In this document: positions 1-8,713 of the stretch, piece after piece
Layout: every line of letters starts with the position of its first letter
Position numbering within the stretch: the first letter of the stretch is position 1
Origin: Bacteroidota bacterium
GTDB taxonomy: Bacteria > Bacteroidota > Bacteroidia > Cytophagales > Cyclobacteriaceae
Length of the DNA stretch: 32,015 nt
Direction of reading: 5' to 3'
Assembly: GCA_022567155.1 (NCBI GenBank)
Contig: JADFHN010000046.1
Location: 1 to 32,015, forward strand
Notes under the pieces: model-generated
Told to the model about the DNA's origin: nothing
Database searches by the model: none
What the model saw: the letters and a program-made list of their open reading frames with translations, nothing else
Program-made: the position numbers and the translations under genes

Positions 1-16
1 GAGAAATGAAAGAAAC

Positions 17-88
17 GCATAACAAATCGTTGCACCTGACATTTTTCCGCTACGCTCCAAAATGCAGGTGAACTCAAACGATTATGTG
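17..88 (+). other. attC-like recombination site (window-edge site)
   Basis: A folded, imperfectly palindromic site. The left arm GCATAAC (17-23) then CACCTG (33-38) and CATTTT (40-45) pairs with AAAATG (59-64), CAGGTG (65-70) and a right end around CAAACG|ATTATG (75-86). A39 is extrahelical, and the apical segment 46-58 is unpaired. This R''-L''-loop-L'-R' layout with a protruding base is what integron attC sites look like. R' departs from the classical GTTRRRY consensus and seems to carry an extra A after G80. The cassette it would terminate lies left of the window. Confidence 0.6.
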
Positions 89-114
89 GGTATTAAAAAC
101 TAAAGAGTATTACC

Positions 115-186
115 ATGAGGAACTTAATTACATTCTTATCAGCACTTGCATTCTTATCTTTAAATGCATCCACTACAAATTTTTAA
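115..186 (+). pseudogene. Signal-peptide-only mini ORF, probably a truncated cassette gene
   Basis: A 23-residue ORF begins 35 bases after the cut-like point of the attC-like site, the spacing seen for cassette genes further right. It reads as a complete Sec-type signal peptide (a basic residue, then a hydrophobic core FLSALAFLSL ending near NAS) and then stops at TAA. Nothing downstream in the three frames up to about 400 looks like the missing body. The likeliest reading is the 5' stub of a cassette gene for an exported protein, with the rest lost. A real tiny peptide cannot be excluded. Confidence 0.35.
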
Positions 187-476
187 AGCCTATGCGACTT
201 ACCATTTTCCGTTGGCATTTATAATGCAGTATAGGTGAGAAGAAAGTCAATTTTGTCTGACACAATAGTGAAGTGTAAAGAAGCATTTCAAATGCCGGAT
301 TAAAAGATATCCGTGAGGTATTTTGGTTACGTATTTCAAATAAACAGAAACTTTTTTCGTGCCGTAGTTTCACTAAAATAAATTTATCCGGCAAATCATG
401 TTACCGATTGTACGACTGGATATGTTTATTTTGTTTTACGTGCATAAGACGTAAATTCGTTCCAAAATATAGAGCT
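187..476. other. Intergenic leader of paaN
   Basis: No convincing gene. The ORF on the minus strand at 173-394 has no recognisable protein character. A short palindrome GCATT-TAT-AATGC sits near 218-232. The stretch presumably holds the promoter of the downstream dehydrogenase; no exact TAnnTTTG box was seen near its start. Confidence 0.4.
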
Positions 477-2138
477 ATGAGCTTATCAGCAGAATATAAA
501 ACCATACTTGATAATGCCATCAGGGCGTTGCATGAGAGGACTTTTTTTGCACAATACCCCGAGCACCCCTCGCCCAAAATATATGGCGAAACCGCCGATG
601 AAGATGGCAGAAGTAAATTCCAGGCAGCTTTGAATAATAAATTTGAAGAACTTGACCAGCATCGTGCAGAAAAATGGGAGGGATGCGAAGAATCGCCTTA
701 CACGCAGGAGCCCTTAGGTATTACATACCCTTCTTTCAGTGTGGAAACACTCATTGAACGCGCAAGCGATTCCTTTGAAGCATGGCGTAAAGCCTCTCCG
801 GAAGACAGGGCGGCAGTGCTGATCGATTCGCTTGAAAAAATCAAAGGCCGTTTTTTTGAAATAGCCTATGCTACCATGCACACCACTGGTCAGGGTTATA
901 TGATGGCATTCCAGGCTTCTGGACCCCATGCAAGCGACCGGGCGTTAGAGGCTATCGCTGCGGGATATGAAGAGCTTAAACGTTTTCCGGAAGAAGTATT
1001 ATGGGACAAACCTATGGGTAAATACAATCTCCGGCTGCATAAATCTTGGAAGGCCATGCCTAAAGGCATTGCTGTTATAATCGGATGCTCCACCTTTCCG
1101 ACATGGAATTCTGTGCCCGGTATCTATGCAAGCCTGATCACAGGCAATCCGGTAATAATCAAACCTCATCCGGGGGCGGTAATACCCATAGCAATTGTGA
1201 CATCCGAAATCAGTAAATCTTTGCAGGAAGCAGGTTTTCCCGTTGATGTTTGCCAGCTTGCAGTGGATACCTACGAAAAAATGATCACCAGGGACCTTGC
1301 GGAACATCCGGATGTAAAAATCATCGACTATACGGGAAATTCGGAGTTCGGAACCTACCTGGAGCATCTGCCGGGAAAATCTGTTTTTACTGAAAAGACA
1401 GGTGTAAATTCCGTGATCCTTGAATCGGTTGAAAACATTGATAAAGTGGCGCAAAACCTGGCTTTTTCAATCGCACTGTATTCCGGCCAAATGTGCACGG
1501 CGCCTCAAAACCTGTTTGTTCCCAAAGATGGCATTCGTACGCCGGAAGAGCAGGTGAGTTTTGATGATTTTGCACAAAAACTGGTTGACAGTATCAATGA
1601 TCTTGTTGATAATCCGAAAGCAGGGCCATTTGTATTGGGATGTATTCAAAACAGAAAAACGTGCGACCGGATTGAAAATGCCGAAAAGCTTGACGGTAAA
1701 GTTTGGCTTAAATCCAGAACCATTGAAAATCCGCAATTCAAGAATGCCCGCATTTCAACACCGGTAATCCTTGAAGTTGATGAAAACAATCAGGACCTGT
1801 TCAGTAAGGAACTGTTTGGGCCTATCGCCCTGCTCATCAAAACGAACGACACGAGAGCGTCAGTAGCGCTGGCCCGGAAAATTGCGGAAGAACACGGCGC
1901 CATTACGTGCGGCGCCTATACCACCGACCCTGACATGAAAGAATACATTTCGGATCAGATGTCATTGGCAGCCACCCCGGTATCGTTTAACCTCGTGGGA
2001 AGTATTTATGTAAACCAGCATGCCGGATTTTCAGATTTTCATGTCACAGGCGGGAATCCGGCCGGTAATGCGTCATTTACTAATCCGGAGTATGTAATAA
2101 AACGTTTTACCTGGGTAGGATTCAGAGAACCGGTATAA
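477..2138 (+). CDS. paaN: PaaN-type aldehyde dehydrogenase (phenylacetic acid degradation protein)
   Basis: Aldehyde-dehydrogenase-fold enzyme of the stand-alone PaaN family, found with phenylacetate or aromatic CoA catabolism, where an NAD(P)-dependent oxidation of a ring-cleavage semialdehyde is expected. The family's N-terminal signature is clear: FFAQYPEHPSPKIYGE, then SPYTQEPLGITYP and MHTTGQGYMMAFQASGPHA. The catalytic cysteine is about residue 340 in YSGQMCTAPQNLF; the base-region motif FTEKTG is near 304-309. The ATG at 477 gives 553 residues, matching the family's usual length. An in-frame ATG at 408 would add 23 Cys-rich residues unlike the family. No hydratase domain is fused, so it is not the bifunctional PaaZ. 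No other paa genes are in the window. Confidence 0.88.
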   Translation: MSLSAEYKTILDNAIRALHERTFFAQYPEHPSPKIYGETADEDGRSKFQAALNNKFEELDQHRAEKWEGCEESPYTQEPLGITYPSFSVETLIERASDSFEAWRKASPEDRAAVLIDSLEKIKGRFFEIAYATMHTTGQGYMMAFQASGPHASDRALEAIAAGYEELKRFPEEVLWDKPMGKYNLRLHKSWKAMPKGIAVIIGCSTFPTWNSVPGIYASLITGNPVIIKPHPGAVIPIAIVTSEISKSLQEAGFPVDVCQLAVDTYEKMITRDLAEHPDVKIIDYTGNSEFGTYLEHLPGKSVFTEKTGVNSVILESVENIDKVAQNLAFSIALYSGQMCTAPQNLFVPKDGIRTPEEQVSFDDFAQKLVDSINDLVDNPKAGPFVLGCIQNRKTCDRIENAEKLDGKVWLKSRTIENPQFKNARISTPVILEVDENNQDLFSKELFGPIALLIKTNDTRASVALARKIAEEHGAITCGAYTTDPDMKEYISDQMSLAATPVSFNLVGSIYVNQHAGFSDFHVTGGNPAGNASFTNPEYVIKRFTWVGFREPV

Positions 2139-2225
2139 ATTGACTTTTCAAGATCCGAGAATTAAATATGAATGTCGAACGCCGATTAACGAATTAAGAT
2201 TTTTGAATTATTTATTCAGGGTTTA

Positions 2226-2978
2226 TCAGTTAAAAAACCATAATTTTACAGACATGGCTATGACCATCACCAGAAGGATCCGTTTCACCCACTTTTCTCC
2301 TTTTTCAACCTGCCAGCGGCTGCCAACCCAGCCACCTGCAGAGTTGCCGATTGCAAGGGTGAAGCCCCAGAGCCAGTTAATCTTTCCGTTGATAACGAAA
2401 ATGGTAATTGCAAAAACGGTGTAAATCAAAATAATATATACTTTGGCGCTATTGATGCGGATCAGATTCATATGATTCACAAGTGATAGGACGGCGATGA
2501 TGATGAATCCTACTCCTGCTTGAATAAATCCTCCATATATTCCTACGAAAAAAAACAGGATCACCCCCCAAATCTGATACTTTTTGTCAAGTCTTTCGAC
2601 CACAAATTTTTCATTTTTTATCGGGTTAAATATTGTGATTACCATGACCATCAGCATAACAACCGAAAGGATGCGGTTAAACAATATTCCGCTGATTTCC
2701 ACAGAAATCTGGGCACCGATTACTGCTCCGATCAAAGCGGTAATACTTAAATAAAGGTTGTAGGGCCATACTGTAATACCTTTGCTCCGGAACCCGGCTG
2801 TGGCAAATAAGTTCTGAAACACCAGTGCTATCCGGTTCGATCCGTTAGCTATCGCGGGAGGAAGACCCATAAAGATCATTACAGGCAATGTAAGTAACGA
2901 GCCACCTCCTGCAACGGTATTTACAAAACCGGCAATAGCGCCAACAAATATCAAAATAAAAGCCTGATATATTTCCAA
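2226..2978 (-). CDS. TauE/SafE-family membrane permease
   Basis: Inner-membrane protein of 250 residues with about eight hydrophobic segments. The N-terminal half starts with GAIAGFVNTVAGGGSLLTLP, the glycine-rich hallmark of the TauE/SafE (DUF81) family. The second repeat FFFVGIYGGFIQAGVGFIII carries the duplicated motif. Members export or import sulfur-containing anions such as sulfite or sulfoacetate, but substrates are known for few. It is last in a minus-strand block, 18 bases after the small membrane protein, and converges with paaN. The substrate is not deducible from context. Confidence 0.85.
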   Translation of the reverse strand: MEIYQAFILIFVGAIAGFVNTVAGGGSLLTLPVMIFMGLPPAIANGSNRIALVFQNLFATAGFRSKGITVWPYNLYLSITALIGAVIGAQISVEISGILFNRILSVVMLMVMVITIFNPIKNEKFVVERLDKKYQIWGVILFFFVGIYGGFIQAGVGFIIIAVLSLVNHMNLIRINSAKVYIILIYTVFAITIFVINGKINWLWGFTLAIGNSAGGWVGSRWQVEKGEKWVKRILLVMVIAMSVKLWFFN

Positions 2979-2996
2979 AATAAAAAGGTCAGGTGA

Positions 2997-3179
2997 TTAC
3001 CGGTTCTTATAATAGTAAAAGTTGATCAAAAACAAAATTATTGCAGTACCCGAAAAAAATAACAGATTCATGTCGAATGGGATGGTGGTGTCGAACCATG
3101 CATAAATGGTATATGGTATGCTGATAAGCATCAATAATACCGAAATAACCAATCCTGCTGCATTTATACTGATTTTCAT
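2997..3179 (-). CDS. Small two-helix membrane protein, function unknown
   Basis: Sixty residues with two hydrophobic helices (about 8-27 and 37-56), separated by a short loop TIPFDMN, ending in a basic tail YYYKNR. Not recognised. It lies between the SDR gene (13-base gap) and the TauE/SafE gene (18-base gap) on the same strand, which suggests co-transcription. The helical pattern and tight packing support a real gene. Confidence 0.6.
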   Translation of the reverse strand: MKISINAAGLVISVLLMLISIPYTIYAWFDTTIPFDMNLLFFSGTAIILFLINFYYYKNR

Positions 3180-3192
3180 GAGCTAATCTGTT

Positions 3193-3993
3193 TTATCTGA
3201 CTTTTGCTTTTCGAATGATCCTGCTGAATAAACCCGGGAAAAACCGTTTGATATATACTGCAAACGCCTCTTTTTTTCCGATAAGTATCTCCTCCTTTCC
3301 CGTTTTAATCTCTTTTACGATCCGGTCGGCACATTTTTCAGGTGAAATGCCACTGGCTTGTGCTTCATCCATTTTTCCGAACTTTTCACCTGAAGCGGTC
3401 AGTGCATTTTTCGAAATATTTGTTCTGACAAACCCGGGCGTAACCAGCGTAACCCGGATGTTGTCATTGAAGAGTTCTGCACGCAGCGAATCGAAAAAAC
3501 CATGCAGGGCATGCTTCGAGGAGGCATAGCCTGTTCGCCAGGGAGAGCCGTATTTGCCGGTTACACTCGAAATAGTTACAATATGGCCGGATTTACGTTT
3601 TATCATATCCGGCAAAAGCCCTTTTGTTAGTGCAACGGCGCTGAAAAAATTCACTTCCATGAGCTGTCGGTAAACCTGCATGTCGGTTTCGACAGCCATA
3701 GATCGTTGACTGATTCCACCGTTATTGATAAGTATGTCCACATGGCCGTAAATTGCTGCTGCCCGGCCCGGAGCTTCGTTTACCCTGTCCGGGGAGGCAA
3801 GATCGAAGGGAAGGATTGAAATATCTACAGGGTAAATATGCAGAATTTCATCCCGTACGCGTTCGAGTTGATCGGAGCGCCTTGAAGAAAGAATAAGTTT
3901 TGGGTTTTCTGCAGCAAGCCTTTTGGCCAGCGCCTCTCCGATACCGAATGAGGCGCCGGTTATCCAGATAATCTTATTTTCAAAATAACTCAT
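3193..3993 (-). CDS. Short-chain dehydrogenase/reductase (SDR)
   Basis: Classical SDR, 266 residues. The nucleotide-binding TGASFGIGEALAKRLA is near the N-terminus, followed by INNGGISQRS and the active-site serine in VTISSVTGKYGSP with YASSK (the YxxxK pair). The C-terminus is basic (FSRIIRKAKVR) after a hydrophobic stretch, as in membrane-associated DHRS7-like members. The substrate is unknown. The start ATG overlaps the folA stop by four bases, so the two are almost certainly translated from one mRNA. Confidence 0.85.
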   Translation of the reverse strand: MSYFENKIIWITGASFGIGEALAKRLAAENPKLILSSRRSDQLERVRDEILHIYPVDISILPFDLASPDRVNEAPGRAAAIYGHVDILINNGGISQRSMAVETDMQVYRQLMEVNFFSAVALTKGLLPDMIKRKSGHIVTISSVTGKYGSPWRTGYASSKHALHGFFDSLRAELFNDNIRVTLVTPGFVRTNISKNALTASGEKFGKMDEAQASGISPEKCADRIVKEIKTGKEEILIGKKEAFAVYIKRFFPGLFSRIIRKAKVR

Positions 3994-4490
3994 TTTTTAA
4001 TGTATTCTACAAATTCAAAATCGTAGGCATGACGCTCATCTGCTTTATGCATTTTCCTGCTTATTTCATCCCAATTGTTTTTGTTTAGCATCGGGAAAAA
4101 AGTATCTCCGTCCAGAATCGCTTTTACCTCCGTAAAATAGATTTTATCAGCATAGTTAAGCGACAAGCTGTAAATCTGCCCCCCACCTATTATAAAGGCT
4201 TCCTCTTCTTTGTTTTTCTTAGCCAGGGCAATGGCCTGTTCAATGGAGTGCGCCACTATACAACCGGGCAGTACTAAATGTTGGTTTCGCGTTACTACAA
4301 TATTGGTTCTTCCCGGAAGCGGCCTGTACTTATCGGGAATGGATTCATAATTTCTACGCCCCATGATTACGTGGTGCCCTGTGGTTTTTTCTGAAAAGAA
4401 TTTCATATCGTCGGGCAAATGCCAGACCAACCGGTTGTCCTTTCCGATGACGTTATTTTCTGATACTGCTACAATTATAGATACGATCAT
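3990..4490 (-). CDS. folA: Dihydrofolate reductase
   Basis: Reduces dihydrofolate to tetrahydrofolate with NADPH. Length 166 residues, normal for bacterial DHFR. Diagnostic segments are IIVAVSENNVIGKDNRLVWHLPDDMKFF, with the substrate-binding acid in LPDD; then HHVIMGRRNYESIP and the NADPH motif AFIIGGGQIYS. It is followed by the SDR gene with a 4-base overlap and preceded by fmt at 45 bases. The pairing with fmt makes a folate-linked pair, since fmt needs formyl-tetrahydrofolate. No thymidylate synthase is seen. Confidence 0.95.
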   Translation of the reverse strand: MIVSIIVAVSENNVIGKDNRLVWHLPDDMKFFSEKTTGHHVIMGRRNYESIPDKYRPLPGRTNIVVTRNQHLVLPGCIVAHSIEQAIALAKKNKEEEAFIIGGGQIYSLSLNYADKIYFTEVKAILDGDTFFPMLNKNNWDEISRKMHKADERHAYDFEFVEYIKK

Positions 4491-4535
4491 GCGTAAAAAT
4501 GTTTGAAATATGTACCAATGGAGCCGATGCTGTAT

Positions 4536-5486
4536 TTAATCATGAAATTCAGCGATGATTTTATTTCCTCGCACAAAATCCGCCACATTCATTCGTTTTT
4601 TCCCCTGCATTTGCAGCTCCTCAATATTTAGCCACCCGCTTCCTGTGTTTACCATTATAAAATTTTTGTTATCAGTATATATTTCTCCTGGCTTCTCTTT
4701 ACGGGTTTCTGAAGGCGAATCTCCGGATTTTGATACACGAAAGATTTTCAGAATTGTGTCCCTGTTCCAGTATGTCCACGCACCCGGGTAAGGCGACAAA
4801 CCGCGAATAAAATTGTAAACATCATCACATTGCTGTGTCCAGTCAATCCTGCATATATTTTTAGATATTTTAGGAGCTGAATTCAGTTCCTGAGATTCAT
4901 TTTGTATGGTTAAGGTATAATTATTTTGTGCAATAACTTTAACTGTTTCAAGAACCAGCTCTGCCCCTTTATGCTTAAGTCGTTCGTGCAGGGTGCCGGT
5001 GGTATCGTTGTCTGTTATCATTTCCTTTTCCTGAAAAATAATGCTTCCTGTGTCAATTTCGTGCCGAAGAAAGAAGGTGGTGACGCCGGTTTCTTTCTCA
5101 CCACGTATAATCGCCCAGTTGATTGGTGCAGACCCGCGGTATTGCGGGAGGAGGGAAGCATGCAGATTGAATGTGCCATATTCAGGCATATTCCATACTA
5201 TCTCCGGAAGCATTCTGAAGGCCACCACGACTTGTAAATTGGCTTTAAGCGATTTTAATTCTTCAATAAATGCAGTGTTTTTCAGGTTAATTGGCTGTAA
5301 TATTTTCAAATTATTTTCTTCACAAAAGTTTTTAACAGGCGAAGCAGATAGTTTTTGCCGTCTTCCACTTGGTTTGTCGGGAGCAGTGATTACGCCTACC
5401 ACACGGTAGTCGTTTTGTACGAGTATCGAAAGGCTGGGAACGGCAAATTCAGGGGTACCCATAAACACGATCCGGAGGTCTCTCAT
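4536..5486 (-). CDS. fmt: Methionyl-tRNA formyltransferase
   Basis: Transfers formyl from 10-formyl-tetrahydrofolate to initiator Met-tRNA. Length 316 residues, typical. The N-terminal IVFMGTPEFAVPSLSIL, the catalytic NLHASLLPQYRGSAPINWAI (Asn and His), and HEIDTG (the catalytic Asp) are all present, followed by a C-terminal OB-like tRNA-binding domain with GLSPYPGAWTYW. It is placed between the namZ-type gene and folA on the minus strand. Confidence 0.96.
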   Translation of the reverse strand: MRDLRIVFMGTPEFAVPSLSILVQNDYRVVGVITAPDKPSGRRQKLSASPVKNFCEENNLKILQPINLKNTAFIEELKSLKANLQVVVAFRMLPEIVWNMPEYGTFNLHASLLPQYRGSAPINWAIIRGEKETGVTTFFLRHEIDTGSIIFQEKEMITDNDTTGTLHERLKHKGAELVLETVKVIAQNNYTLTIQNESQELNSAPKISKNICRIDWTQQCDDVYNFIRGLSPYPGAWTYWNRDTILKIFRVSKSGDSPSETRKEKPGEIYTDNKNFIMVNTGSGWLNIEELQMQGKKRMNVADFVRGNKIIAEFHD

Positions 5487-5532
5487 TTTGCATGAATAAT
5501 TTTCCGGGGCAAAACTAAATCAAAATAGCCGG

Positions 5533-5564
5533 TATTGTATGTATTGAGGTATTCATATACAATA
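5533..5564. promoter_or_regulatory. 8-bp perfect inverted repeat between namZ and fmt
   Basis: TATTGTAT (5533-5540) and ATACAATA (5557-5564) are exact complements separated by 16 bases, in the 129-base gap upstream of fmt. There is no T-run on the minus strand, so it looks more like an operator or promoter-proximal structure than a terminator. The AT-rich composition makes coincidence possible. Confidence 0.3.
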
Positions 5565-5615
5565 TTACCCATGTAATTCACTGATATTAAGTATGATGTG
5601 GCAGAGATCCTGAAA

Positions 5616-6797
5616 CTACTCAAAATCCGGATACAGGAGATATTTTTTGCGCAATACCTTAAACCTGGTAATATTTTCGGTCCAGGAAGCCCGTATTTCA
5701 TCAGCAGAAAGGCCCTCCTCGATTTGTTTTCGCAATACATCGGTTCCGGCCAGTGTATTGAAATAATTGTTAAAAAACGACTCTTTTTCAGGGAACCGGT
5801 TATAGAAATCAATGAGCCATGTAAGGTCAATATTATCTACAGATTCTATGTTTCTTAAGTCGATACCGTAACAGATTTCTCCTTCATATTTCGGATTAGT
5901 GTCCATTCCGGGTATGGATACAGGAGTAAAACTAAAGGACCCCATTCGTTCATCAGGATAACCTACGACTTGAAAAGGAAAATGCGTCCCCCTGCCAATA
6001 CTCATTTTGGTTCCTTCAAAAAAACATAATGAAGGGTAAAGACGTATGGCCGTGTCGTTAGGAAGATTGGGAGAGGGTTTTACTGGTAATGAATAATGAT
6101 CTTTATGTGAATAATTTTTAACCGGTATTACTTCAAGGTCACATTTTATGCCATTGGCAAGCCAACCTTCTTCGTTTATCATTGTAGCAAGTTCGCCCAC
6201 GGTCAGACCATGGACAACAGGAATGGGATGCATCCCCACAAAAGATTCAAATCCGGGTTCTCTTATTGGTCCGTCAACGTATTGTCCGTTCGGATTCGGC
6301 CTGTCGAGTACAATAAATGGAATATTATTTTCTGCACAAGCCTCCATGGCATAGTGCATGGTGCTGATAAAGGTGTAAAACCGGGTTCCGACATCCTGAA
6401 TGTCAAATATCATGATATCTATTCCTTCCAGATCCACCGTTTCCGGTTTACGCTTTTTCCCATATAACGAAATGATCTGAACACCCGTATTGGAGTCGGT
6501 TTCATTGTCAATAAAAGCGCCGTCGTCGGCAGTACCTCTGAAACCATGTTCCGGGCCAAATACGGTACTGACCCGGATATTTCTGTCCACAAGGGTATCA
6601 AGCAAGTGAGTTGTGCCTACCAGGGATGTATGATTTACAACTAACCCTACGGATTTGCCGGCCAGAAGCGGTAAGTATGTATCCATTTGCATCACACCGG
6701 TTATAATTTTTCCATTTTCAGGATTTTGAGGAGATTTTCCACATCCGATTACAATCAAACCGGCAACGCCCATACAGAAATACAGTAAGATCTTCAA
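5616..6797 (-). CDS. NamZ-type exo-beta-N-acetylmuramidase lipoprotein (DUF1343)
   Basis: DUF1343 protein of 393 residues. The family includes NamZ, which removes terminal N-acetylmuramic acid from muropeptide fragments during peptidoglycan recycling. Residues 1-19 form a lipoprotein signal with lipobox VIGC (Cys19), so it should be membrane-anchored outside the cytoplasm. Family motifs are GLVVNHTSLVG, FGPEHGFRGTADDG, DIQDVGTRFYTFISTMHY, VLDRPNPNGQYVDGP and a late SIGRGTHFPFQVVG. First gene of the minus-strand block, divergent from the LolC/E-like gene. Confidence 0.88.
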   Translation of the reverse strand: MKILLYFCMGVAGLIVIGCGKSPQNPENGKIITGVMQMDTYLPLLAGKSVGLVVNHTSLVGTTHLLDTLVDRNIRVSTVFGPEHGFRGTADDGAFIDNETDSNTGVQIISLYGKKRKPETVDLEGIDIMIFDIQDVGTRFYTFISTMHYAMEACAENNIPFIVLDRPNPNGQYVDGPIREPGFESFVGMHPIPVVHGLTVGELATMINEEGWLANGIKCDLEVIPVKNYSHKDHYSLPVKPSPNLPNDTAIRLYPSLCFFEGTKMSIGRGTHFPFQVVGYPDERMGSFSFTPVSIPGMDTNPKYEGEICYGIDLRNIESVDNIDLTWLIDFYNRFPEKESFFNNYFNTLAGTDVLRKQIEEGLSADEIRASWTENITRFKVLRKKYLLYPDFE

Positions 6798-6923
6798 TTT
6801 ATACGTAATTTTCAGGTTAATTCAAAAGTAACAGTGTTTGCATTAAAATGAATTTTATCAAATATCAGTGCATATTTAGTGATTTGATTCACATACTTTA
6901 ACAAAATTTTATAAAACAGAATA

Positions 6924-8141
6924 TTGAATCTCCCGCTTTTCATTTCGAGAAGAATCAGCAAGCCGGATGAAAACACATTCTCATCTACCATTCATAAGGT
7001 AGCTGTAGTCAGCATAGCCCTCGGACTTGCTGTTATGATCCTGGCATTTTTTATTCTTCTTGGATTCAAAAATACCATAATAGGGAAAATATATAGCTTC
7101 AATGGGCATCTGGTAATATCAAAGTACACCCTGGGCCAGTCGTATAATGAAGATCCGGTTTCTTTAAACTACCCGTTTATTCAGAATTATGAAAAATATG
7201 AATTTATAGCACATATTCAGGAATTTGGTCATAAGGCGGGATTGATCAAAACCGAGGAGGAAGTGGATGGTGTAATTTTTAAAGGTGTGGGTGAGAGTTT
7301 TTCACTCAAACATTTTGCCGGCAACCTGAAGTACGGTGAATTCATTGATTTTAAGGAAGACGGATATTCAACCGATGTGATACTAAGTCAAAAAATATCA
7401 AAAAGGCTGAAACTGGATACGGGTGACCAGTTTATTATCCATTTCATACAGGATCCGCCCCGTTCGCGCCGGTTGGATGTGGTGGGAATTTATGAAACAG
7501 GTATGGAAGATTTTGATGATAAAATCATAATCGGAGATATCGGGATGGTAAGAAGGTTAAATAACTGGGCTGACTCACTTGCCGGTGGATTTGAAGTATT
7601 TATAAAAGATGTGGATAAGATTGACGAGGCGTATGAAAAACTGTATGATATTGCCAGCTATGACCTGTTTATTCAGAAAGTAAGCGATAAGTACATCCAG
7701 ATATTTGACTGGCTTCATCTTATCAATAACAACGTAACCATATTTCTGACCCTGATCTTGTTTGTTGCCAGCTTTAATATGGTTTCCATTGTACTTATTC
7801 TGATAATGGAAAGAACGCAGATGATCGGGTTGCTGAAAGCGATGGGCGCTGATAATTCCTTGATCAGGAAAATTTTCCTCTACCAGGGCATGAGGCTGAT
7901 TCTAAAAGGCCTTGTTCTGGGCAATGTGGCTGGCCTGAGTCTAAGCTTTATACAATACCGGTTTAAAGTGATAACGCTCGATCAGGACAGCTACTATATG
8001 AGTTTTGTGCCTATTGAATGGGACTGGCCTGTTGTGATTTTACTAAACATACTGATTTTTACCGTTGTTTCGGTTATCATGGTATTTCCGGTCAATGCGA
8101 TCAGCCGGATGAATCCGATCAAATCCATCCGGTTTGATTGA
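6924..8141 (+). CDS. LolC/LolE-like ABC transporter permease (FtsX family)
   Basis: Permease of 405 residues with a helix at about 25-48 (SIALGLAVMILAFFILLGF), a large periplasmic MacB-type domain (about 49-265), and three C-terminal helices (about 270-297, 330-350, 370-393). This is the layout of lipoprotein-releasing permeases LolC/LolE and related FtsX-fold proteins. No ATPase is adjacent, which is common in Bacteroidota. The start is TTG: the upstream in-frame stop TAA is at 6912 and the family-like N-terminus NLPLFISRRISK begins here, so no ATG is available. Confidence 0.82.
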   Translation: MNLPLFISRRISKPDENTFSSTIHKVAVVSIALGLAVMILAFFILLGFKNTIIGKIYSFNGHLVISKYTLGQSYNEDPVSLNYPFIQNYEKYEFIAHIQEFGHKAGLIKTEEEVDGVIFKGVGESFSLKHFAGNLKYGEFIDFKEDGYSTDVILSQKISKRLKLDTGDQFIIHFIQDPPRSRRLDVVGIYETGMEDFDDKIIIGDIGMVRRLNNWADSLAGGFEVFIKDVDKIDEAYEKLYDIASYDLFIQKVSDKYIQIFDWLHLINNNVTIFLTLILFVASFNMVSIVLILIMERTQMIGLLKAMGADNSLIRKIFLYQGMRLILKGLVLGNVAGLSLSFIQYRFKVITLDQDSYYMSFVPIEWDWPVVILLNILIFTVVSVIMVFPVNAISRMNPIKSIRFD

Positions 8142-8288
8142 AAGTACCAGACTACTGTATTGTGCAAGGGGAATACCAAATAATTATAAGTACTTGAAAA
8201 AAAGACTGATAAGTATCGTGTTTTAAGGATTTTGGGTCATGCATTGCATAAAATCTGGAAGAAAATTACCCAAAAACAATGGCCTTTA

Positions 8289-8398
8289 AAATTTGACCGC
8301 CCAGAGATTCTAGGAGCGGAAGGACTAAAAATTATGATGCCTGAACGAAGTGAGTATCACGATTTTTAATAGAGAGAGGTGAATCTCAGGTCAAATTT
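8289..8398. repeat. Long imperfect hairpin 1
   Basis: AAATTTGACC (8289-8298) pairs exactly with GGTCAAATTT (8389-8398), and GAGATTC (8304-8310) with GAATCTC (8381-8387), leaving a small bulge. The interior also pairs partly (8325-8340 with 8357-8372). Confidence 0.65.
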
Positions 8399-8427
8399 CC
8401 GCAGCCTTGATTTCCCGCCCAAGTCTA

Positions 8428-8577
8428 GCGCGGAAGTTACTTCCTTGCTATCTTTAACCTTGATTTCCTGCTTGCCCCGCCGAGGCGGGGCCTGCCAAAG
8501 TACTTTGCACGGCAAGAAGGTTTTCTTCTTTTTTATCAAAGAAAAAGAAGAAAAAGGCACGGAAGTAACTTCCGCGC
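8428..8577. repeat. Compound inverted repeat with 17-bp perfect outer arms
   Basis: Outer arms GCGCGGAAGTTACTTCC (8428-8444) and its exact complement (8561-8577). Nested inside are CCCCGCC-GA-GGCGGGG (8475-8490) and a 13-bp perfect stem of TTTTCTTCTTTTT (8521-8533) with AAAAAGAAGAAAA (8542-8554). The short ORFs running through it have compositions dictated by the repeat and are not genes. Confidence 0.8.
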
Positions 8578-8626
8578 CAGTTATAGGTATGCGCAGTCAG
8601 GAAAAAGGAGATGTGCCCGGTAACTA

Positions 8627-8649
8627 GGTCGTAGGGCGAACCTACGACC
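8627..8649. terminator. GGTCGTAGG hairpin
   Basis: GGTCGTAGG (8627-8635), loop GCGAA, CCTACGACC (8641-8649): a perfect 9-bp stem, 64 bases past the stop codon of the minus-strand mannosyltransferase. It may act as terminator for that gene. A related CGTAGGG/CCCTACG hairpin follows the usp genes at 18,106. Confidence 0.5.
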
Positions 8650-8713
8650 AGTAAAAATATGGTGTTTTAGCAATTTTGGGTCAAGCATTGCACAAAACAG
8701 GATGAAGAACTGT

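Larger units (their letters stand above)
8218..8701. repeat. Hairpin cluster bracketed by imperfect 40-bp direct repeats
   Basis: Two imperfect direct repeats (8218-8258 and 8662-8701, about seven differences by eye) share GTGTTTTA, ATTTTGGGTCA and GCATTGCA. Between them lie three separate folded units, listed individually. The module fills the 572-base gap between the permease and the mannosyltransferase and contains no convincing coding sequence. It resembles a non-autonomous, possibly mobile intergenic repeat. Confidence 0.6.

Noticed and set aside
408-476. Longer start for the PaaN-type protein
   Set aside because: The 23 extra residues are Cys/aromatic-rich and unlike the family N-terminus, which begins near ATG 477.
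999-1454. 151-codon minus-strand ORF within paaN
   Set aside because: It lies fully inside a conserved dehydrogenase and reads as an antisense shadow.
8379-8627. 82-codon ORF (and its 64-codon antisense) through the hairpin cluster
   Set aside because: The reading frames exist only because of the inverted repeats; low-complexity Lys/Phe runs come from the T-rich stem.
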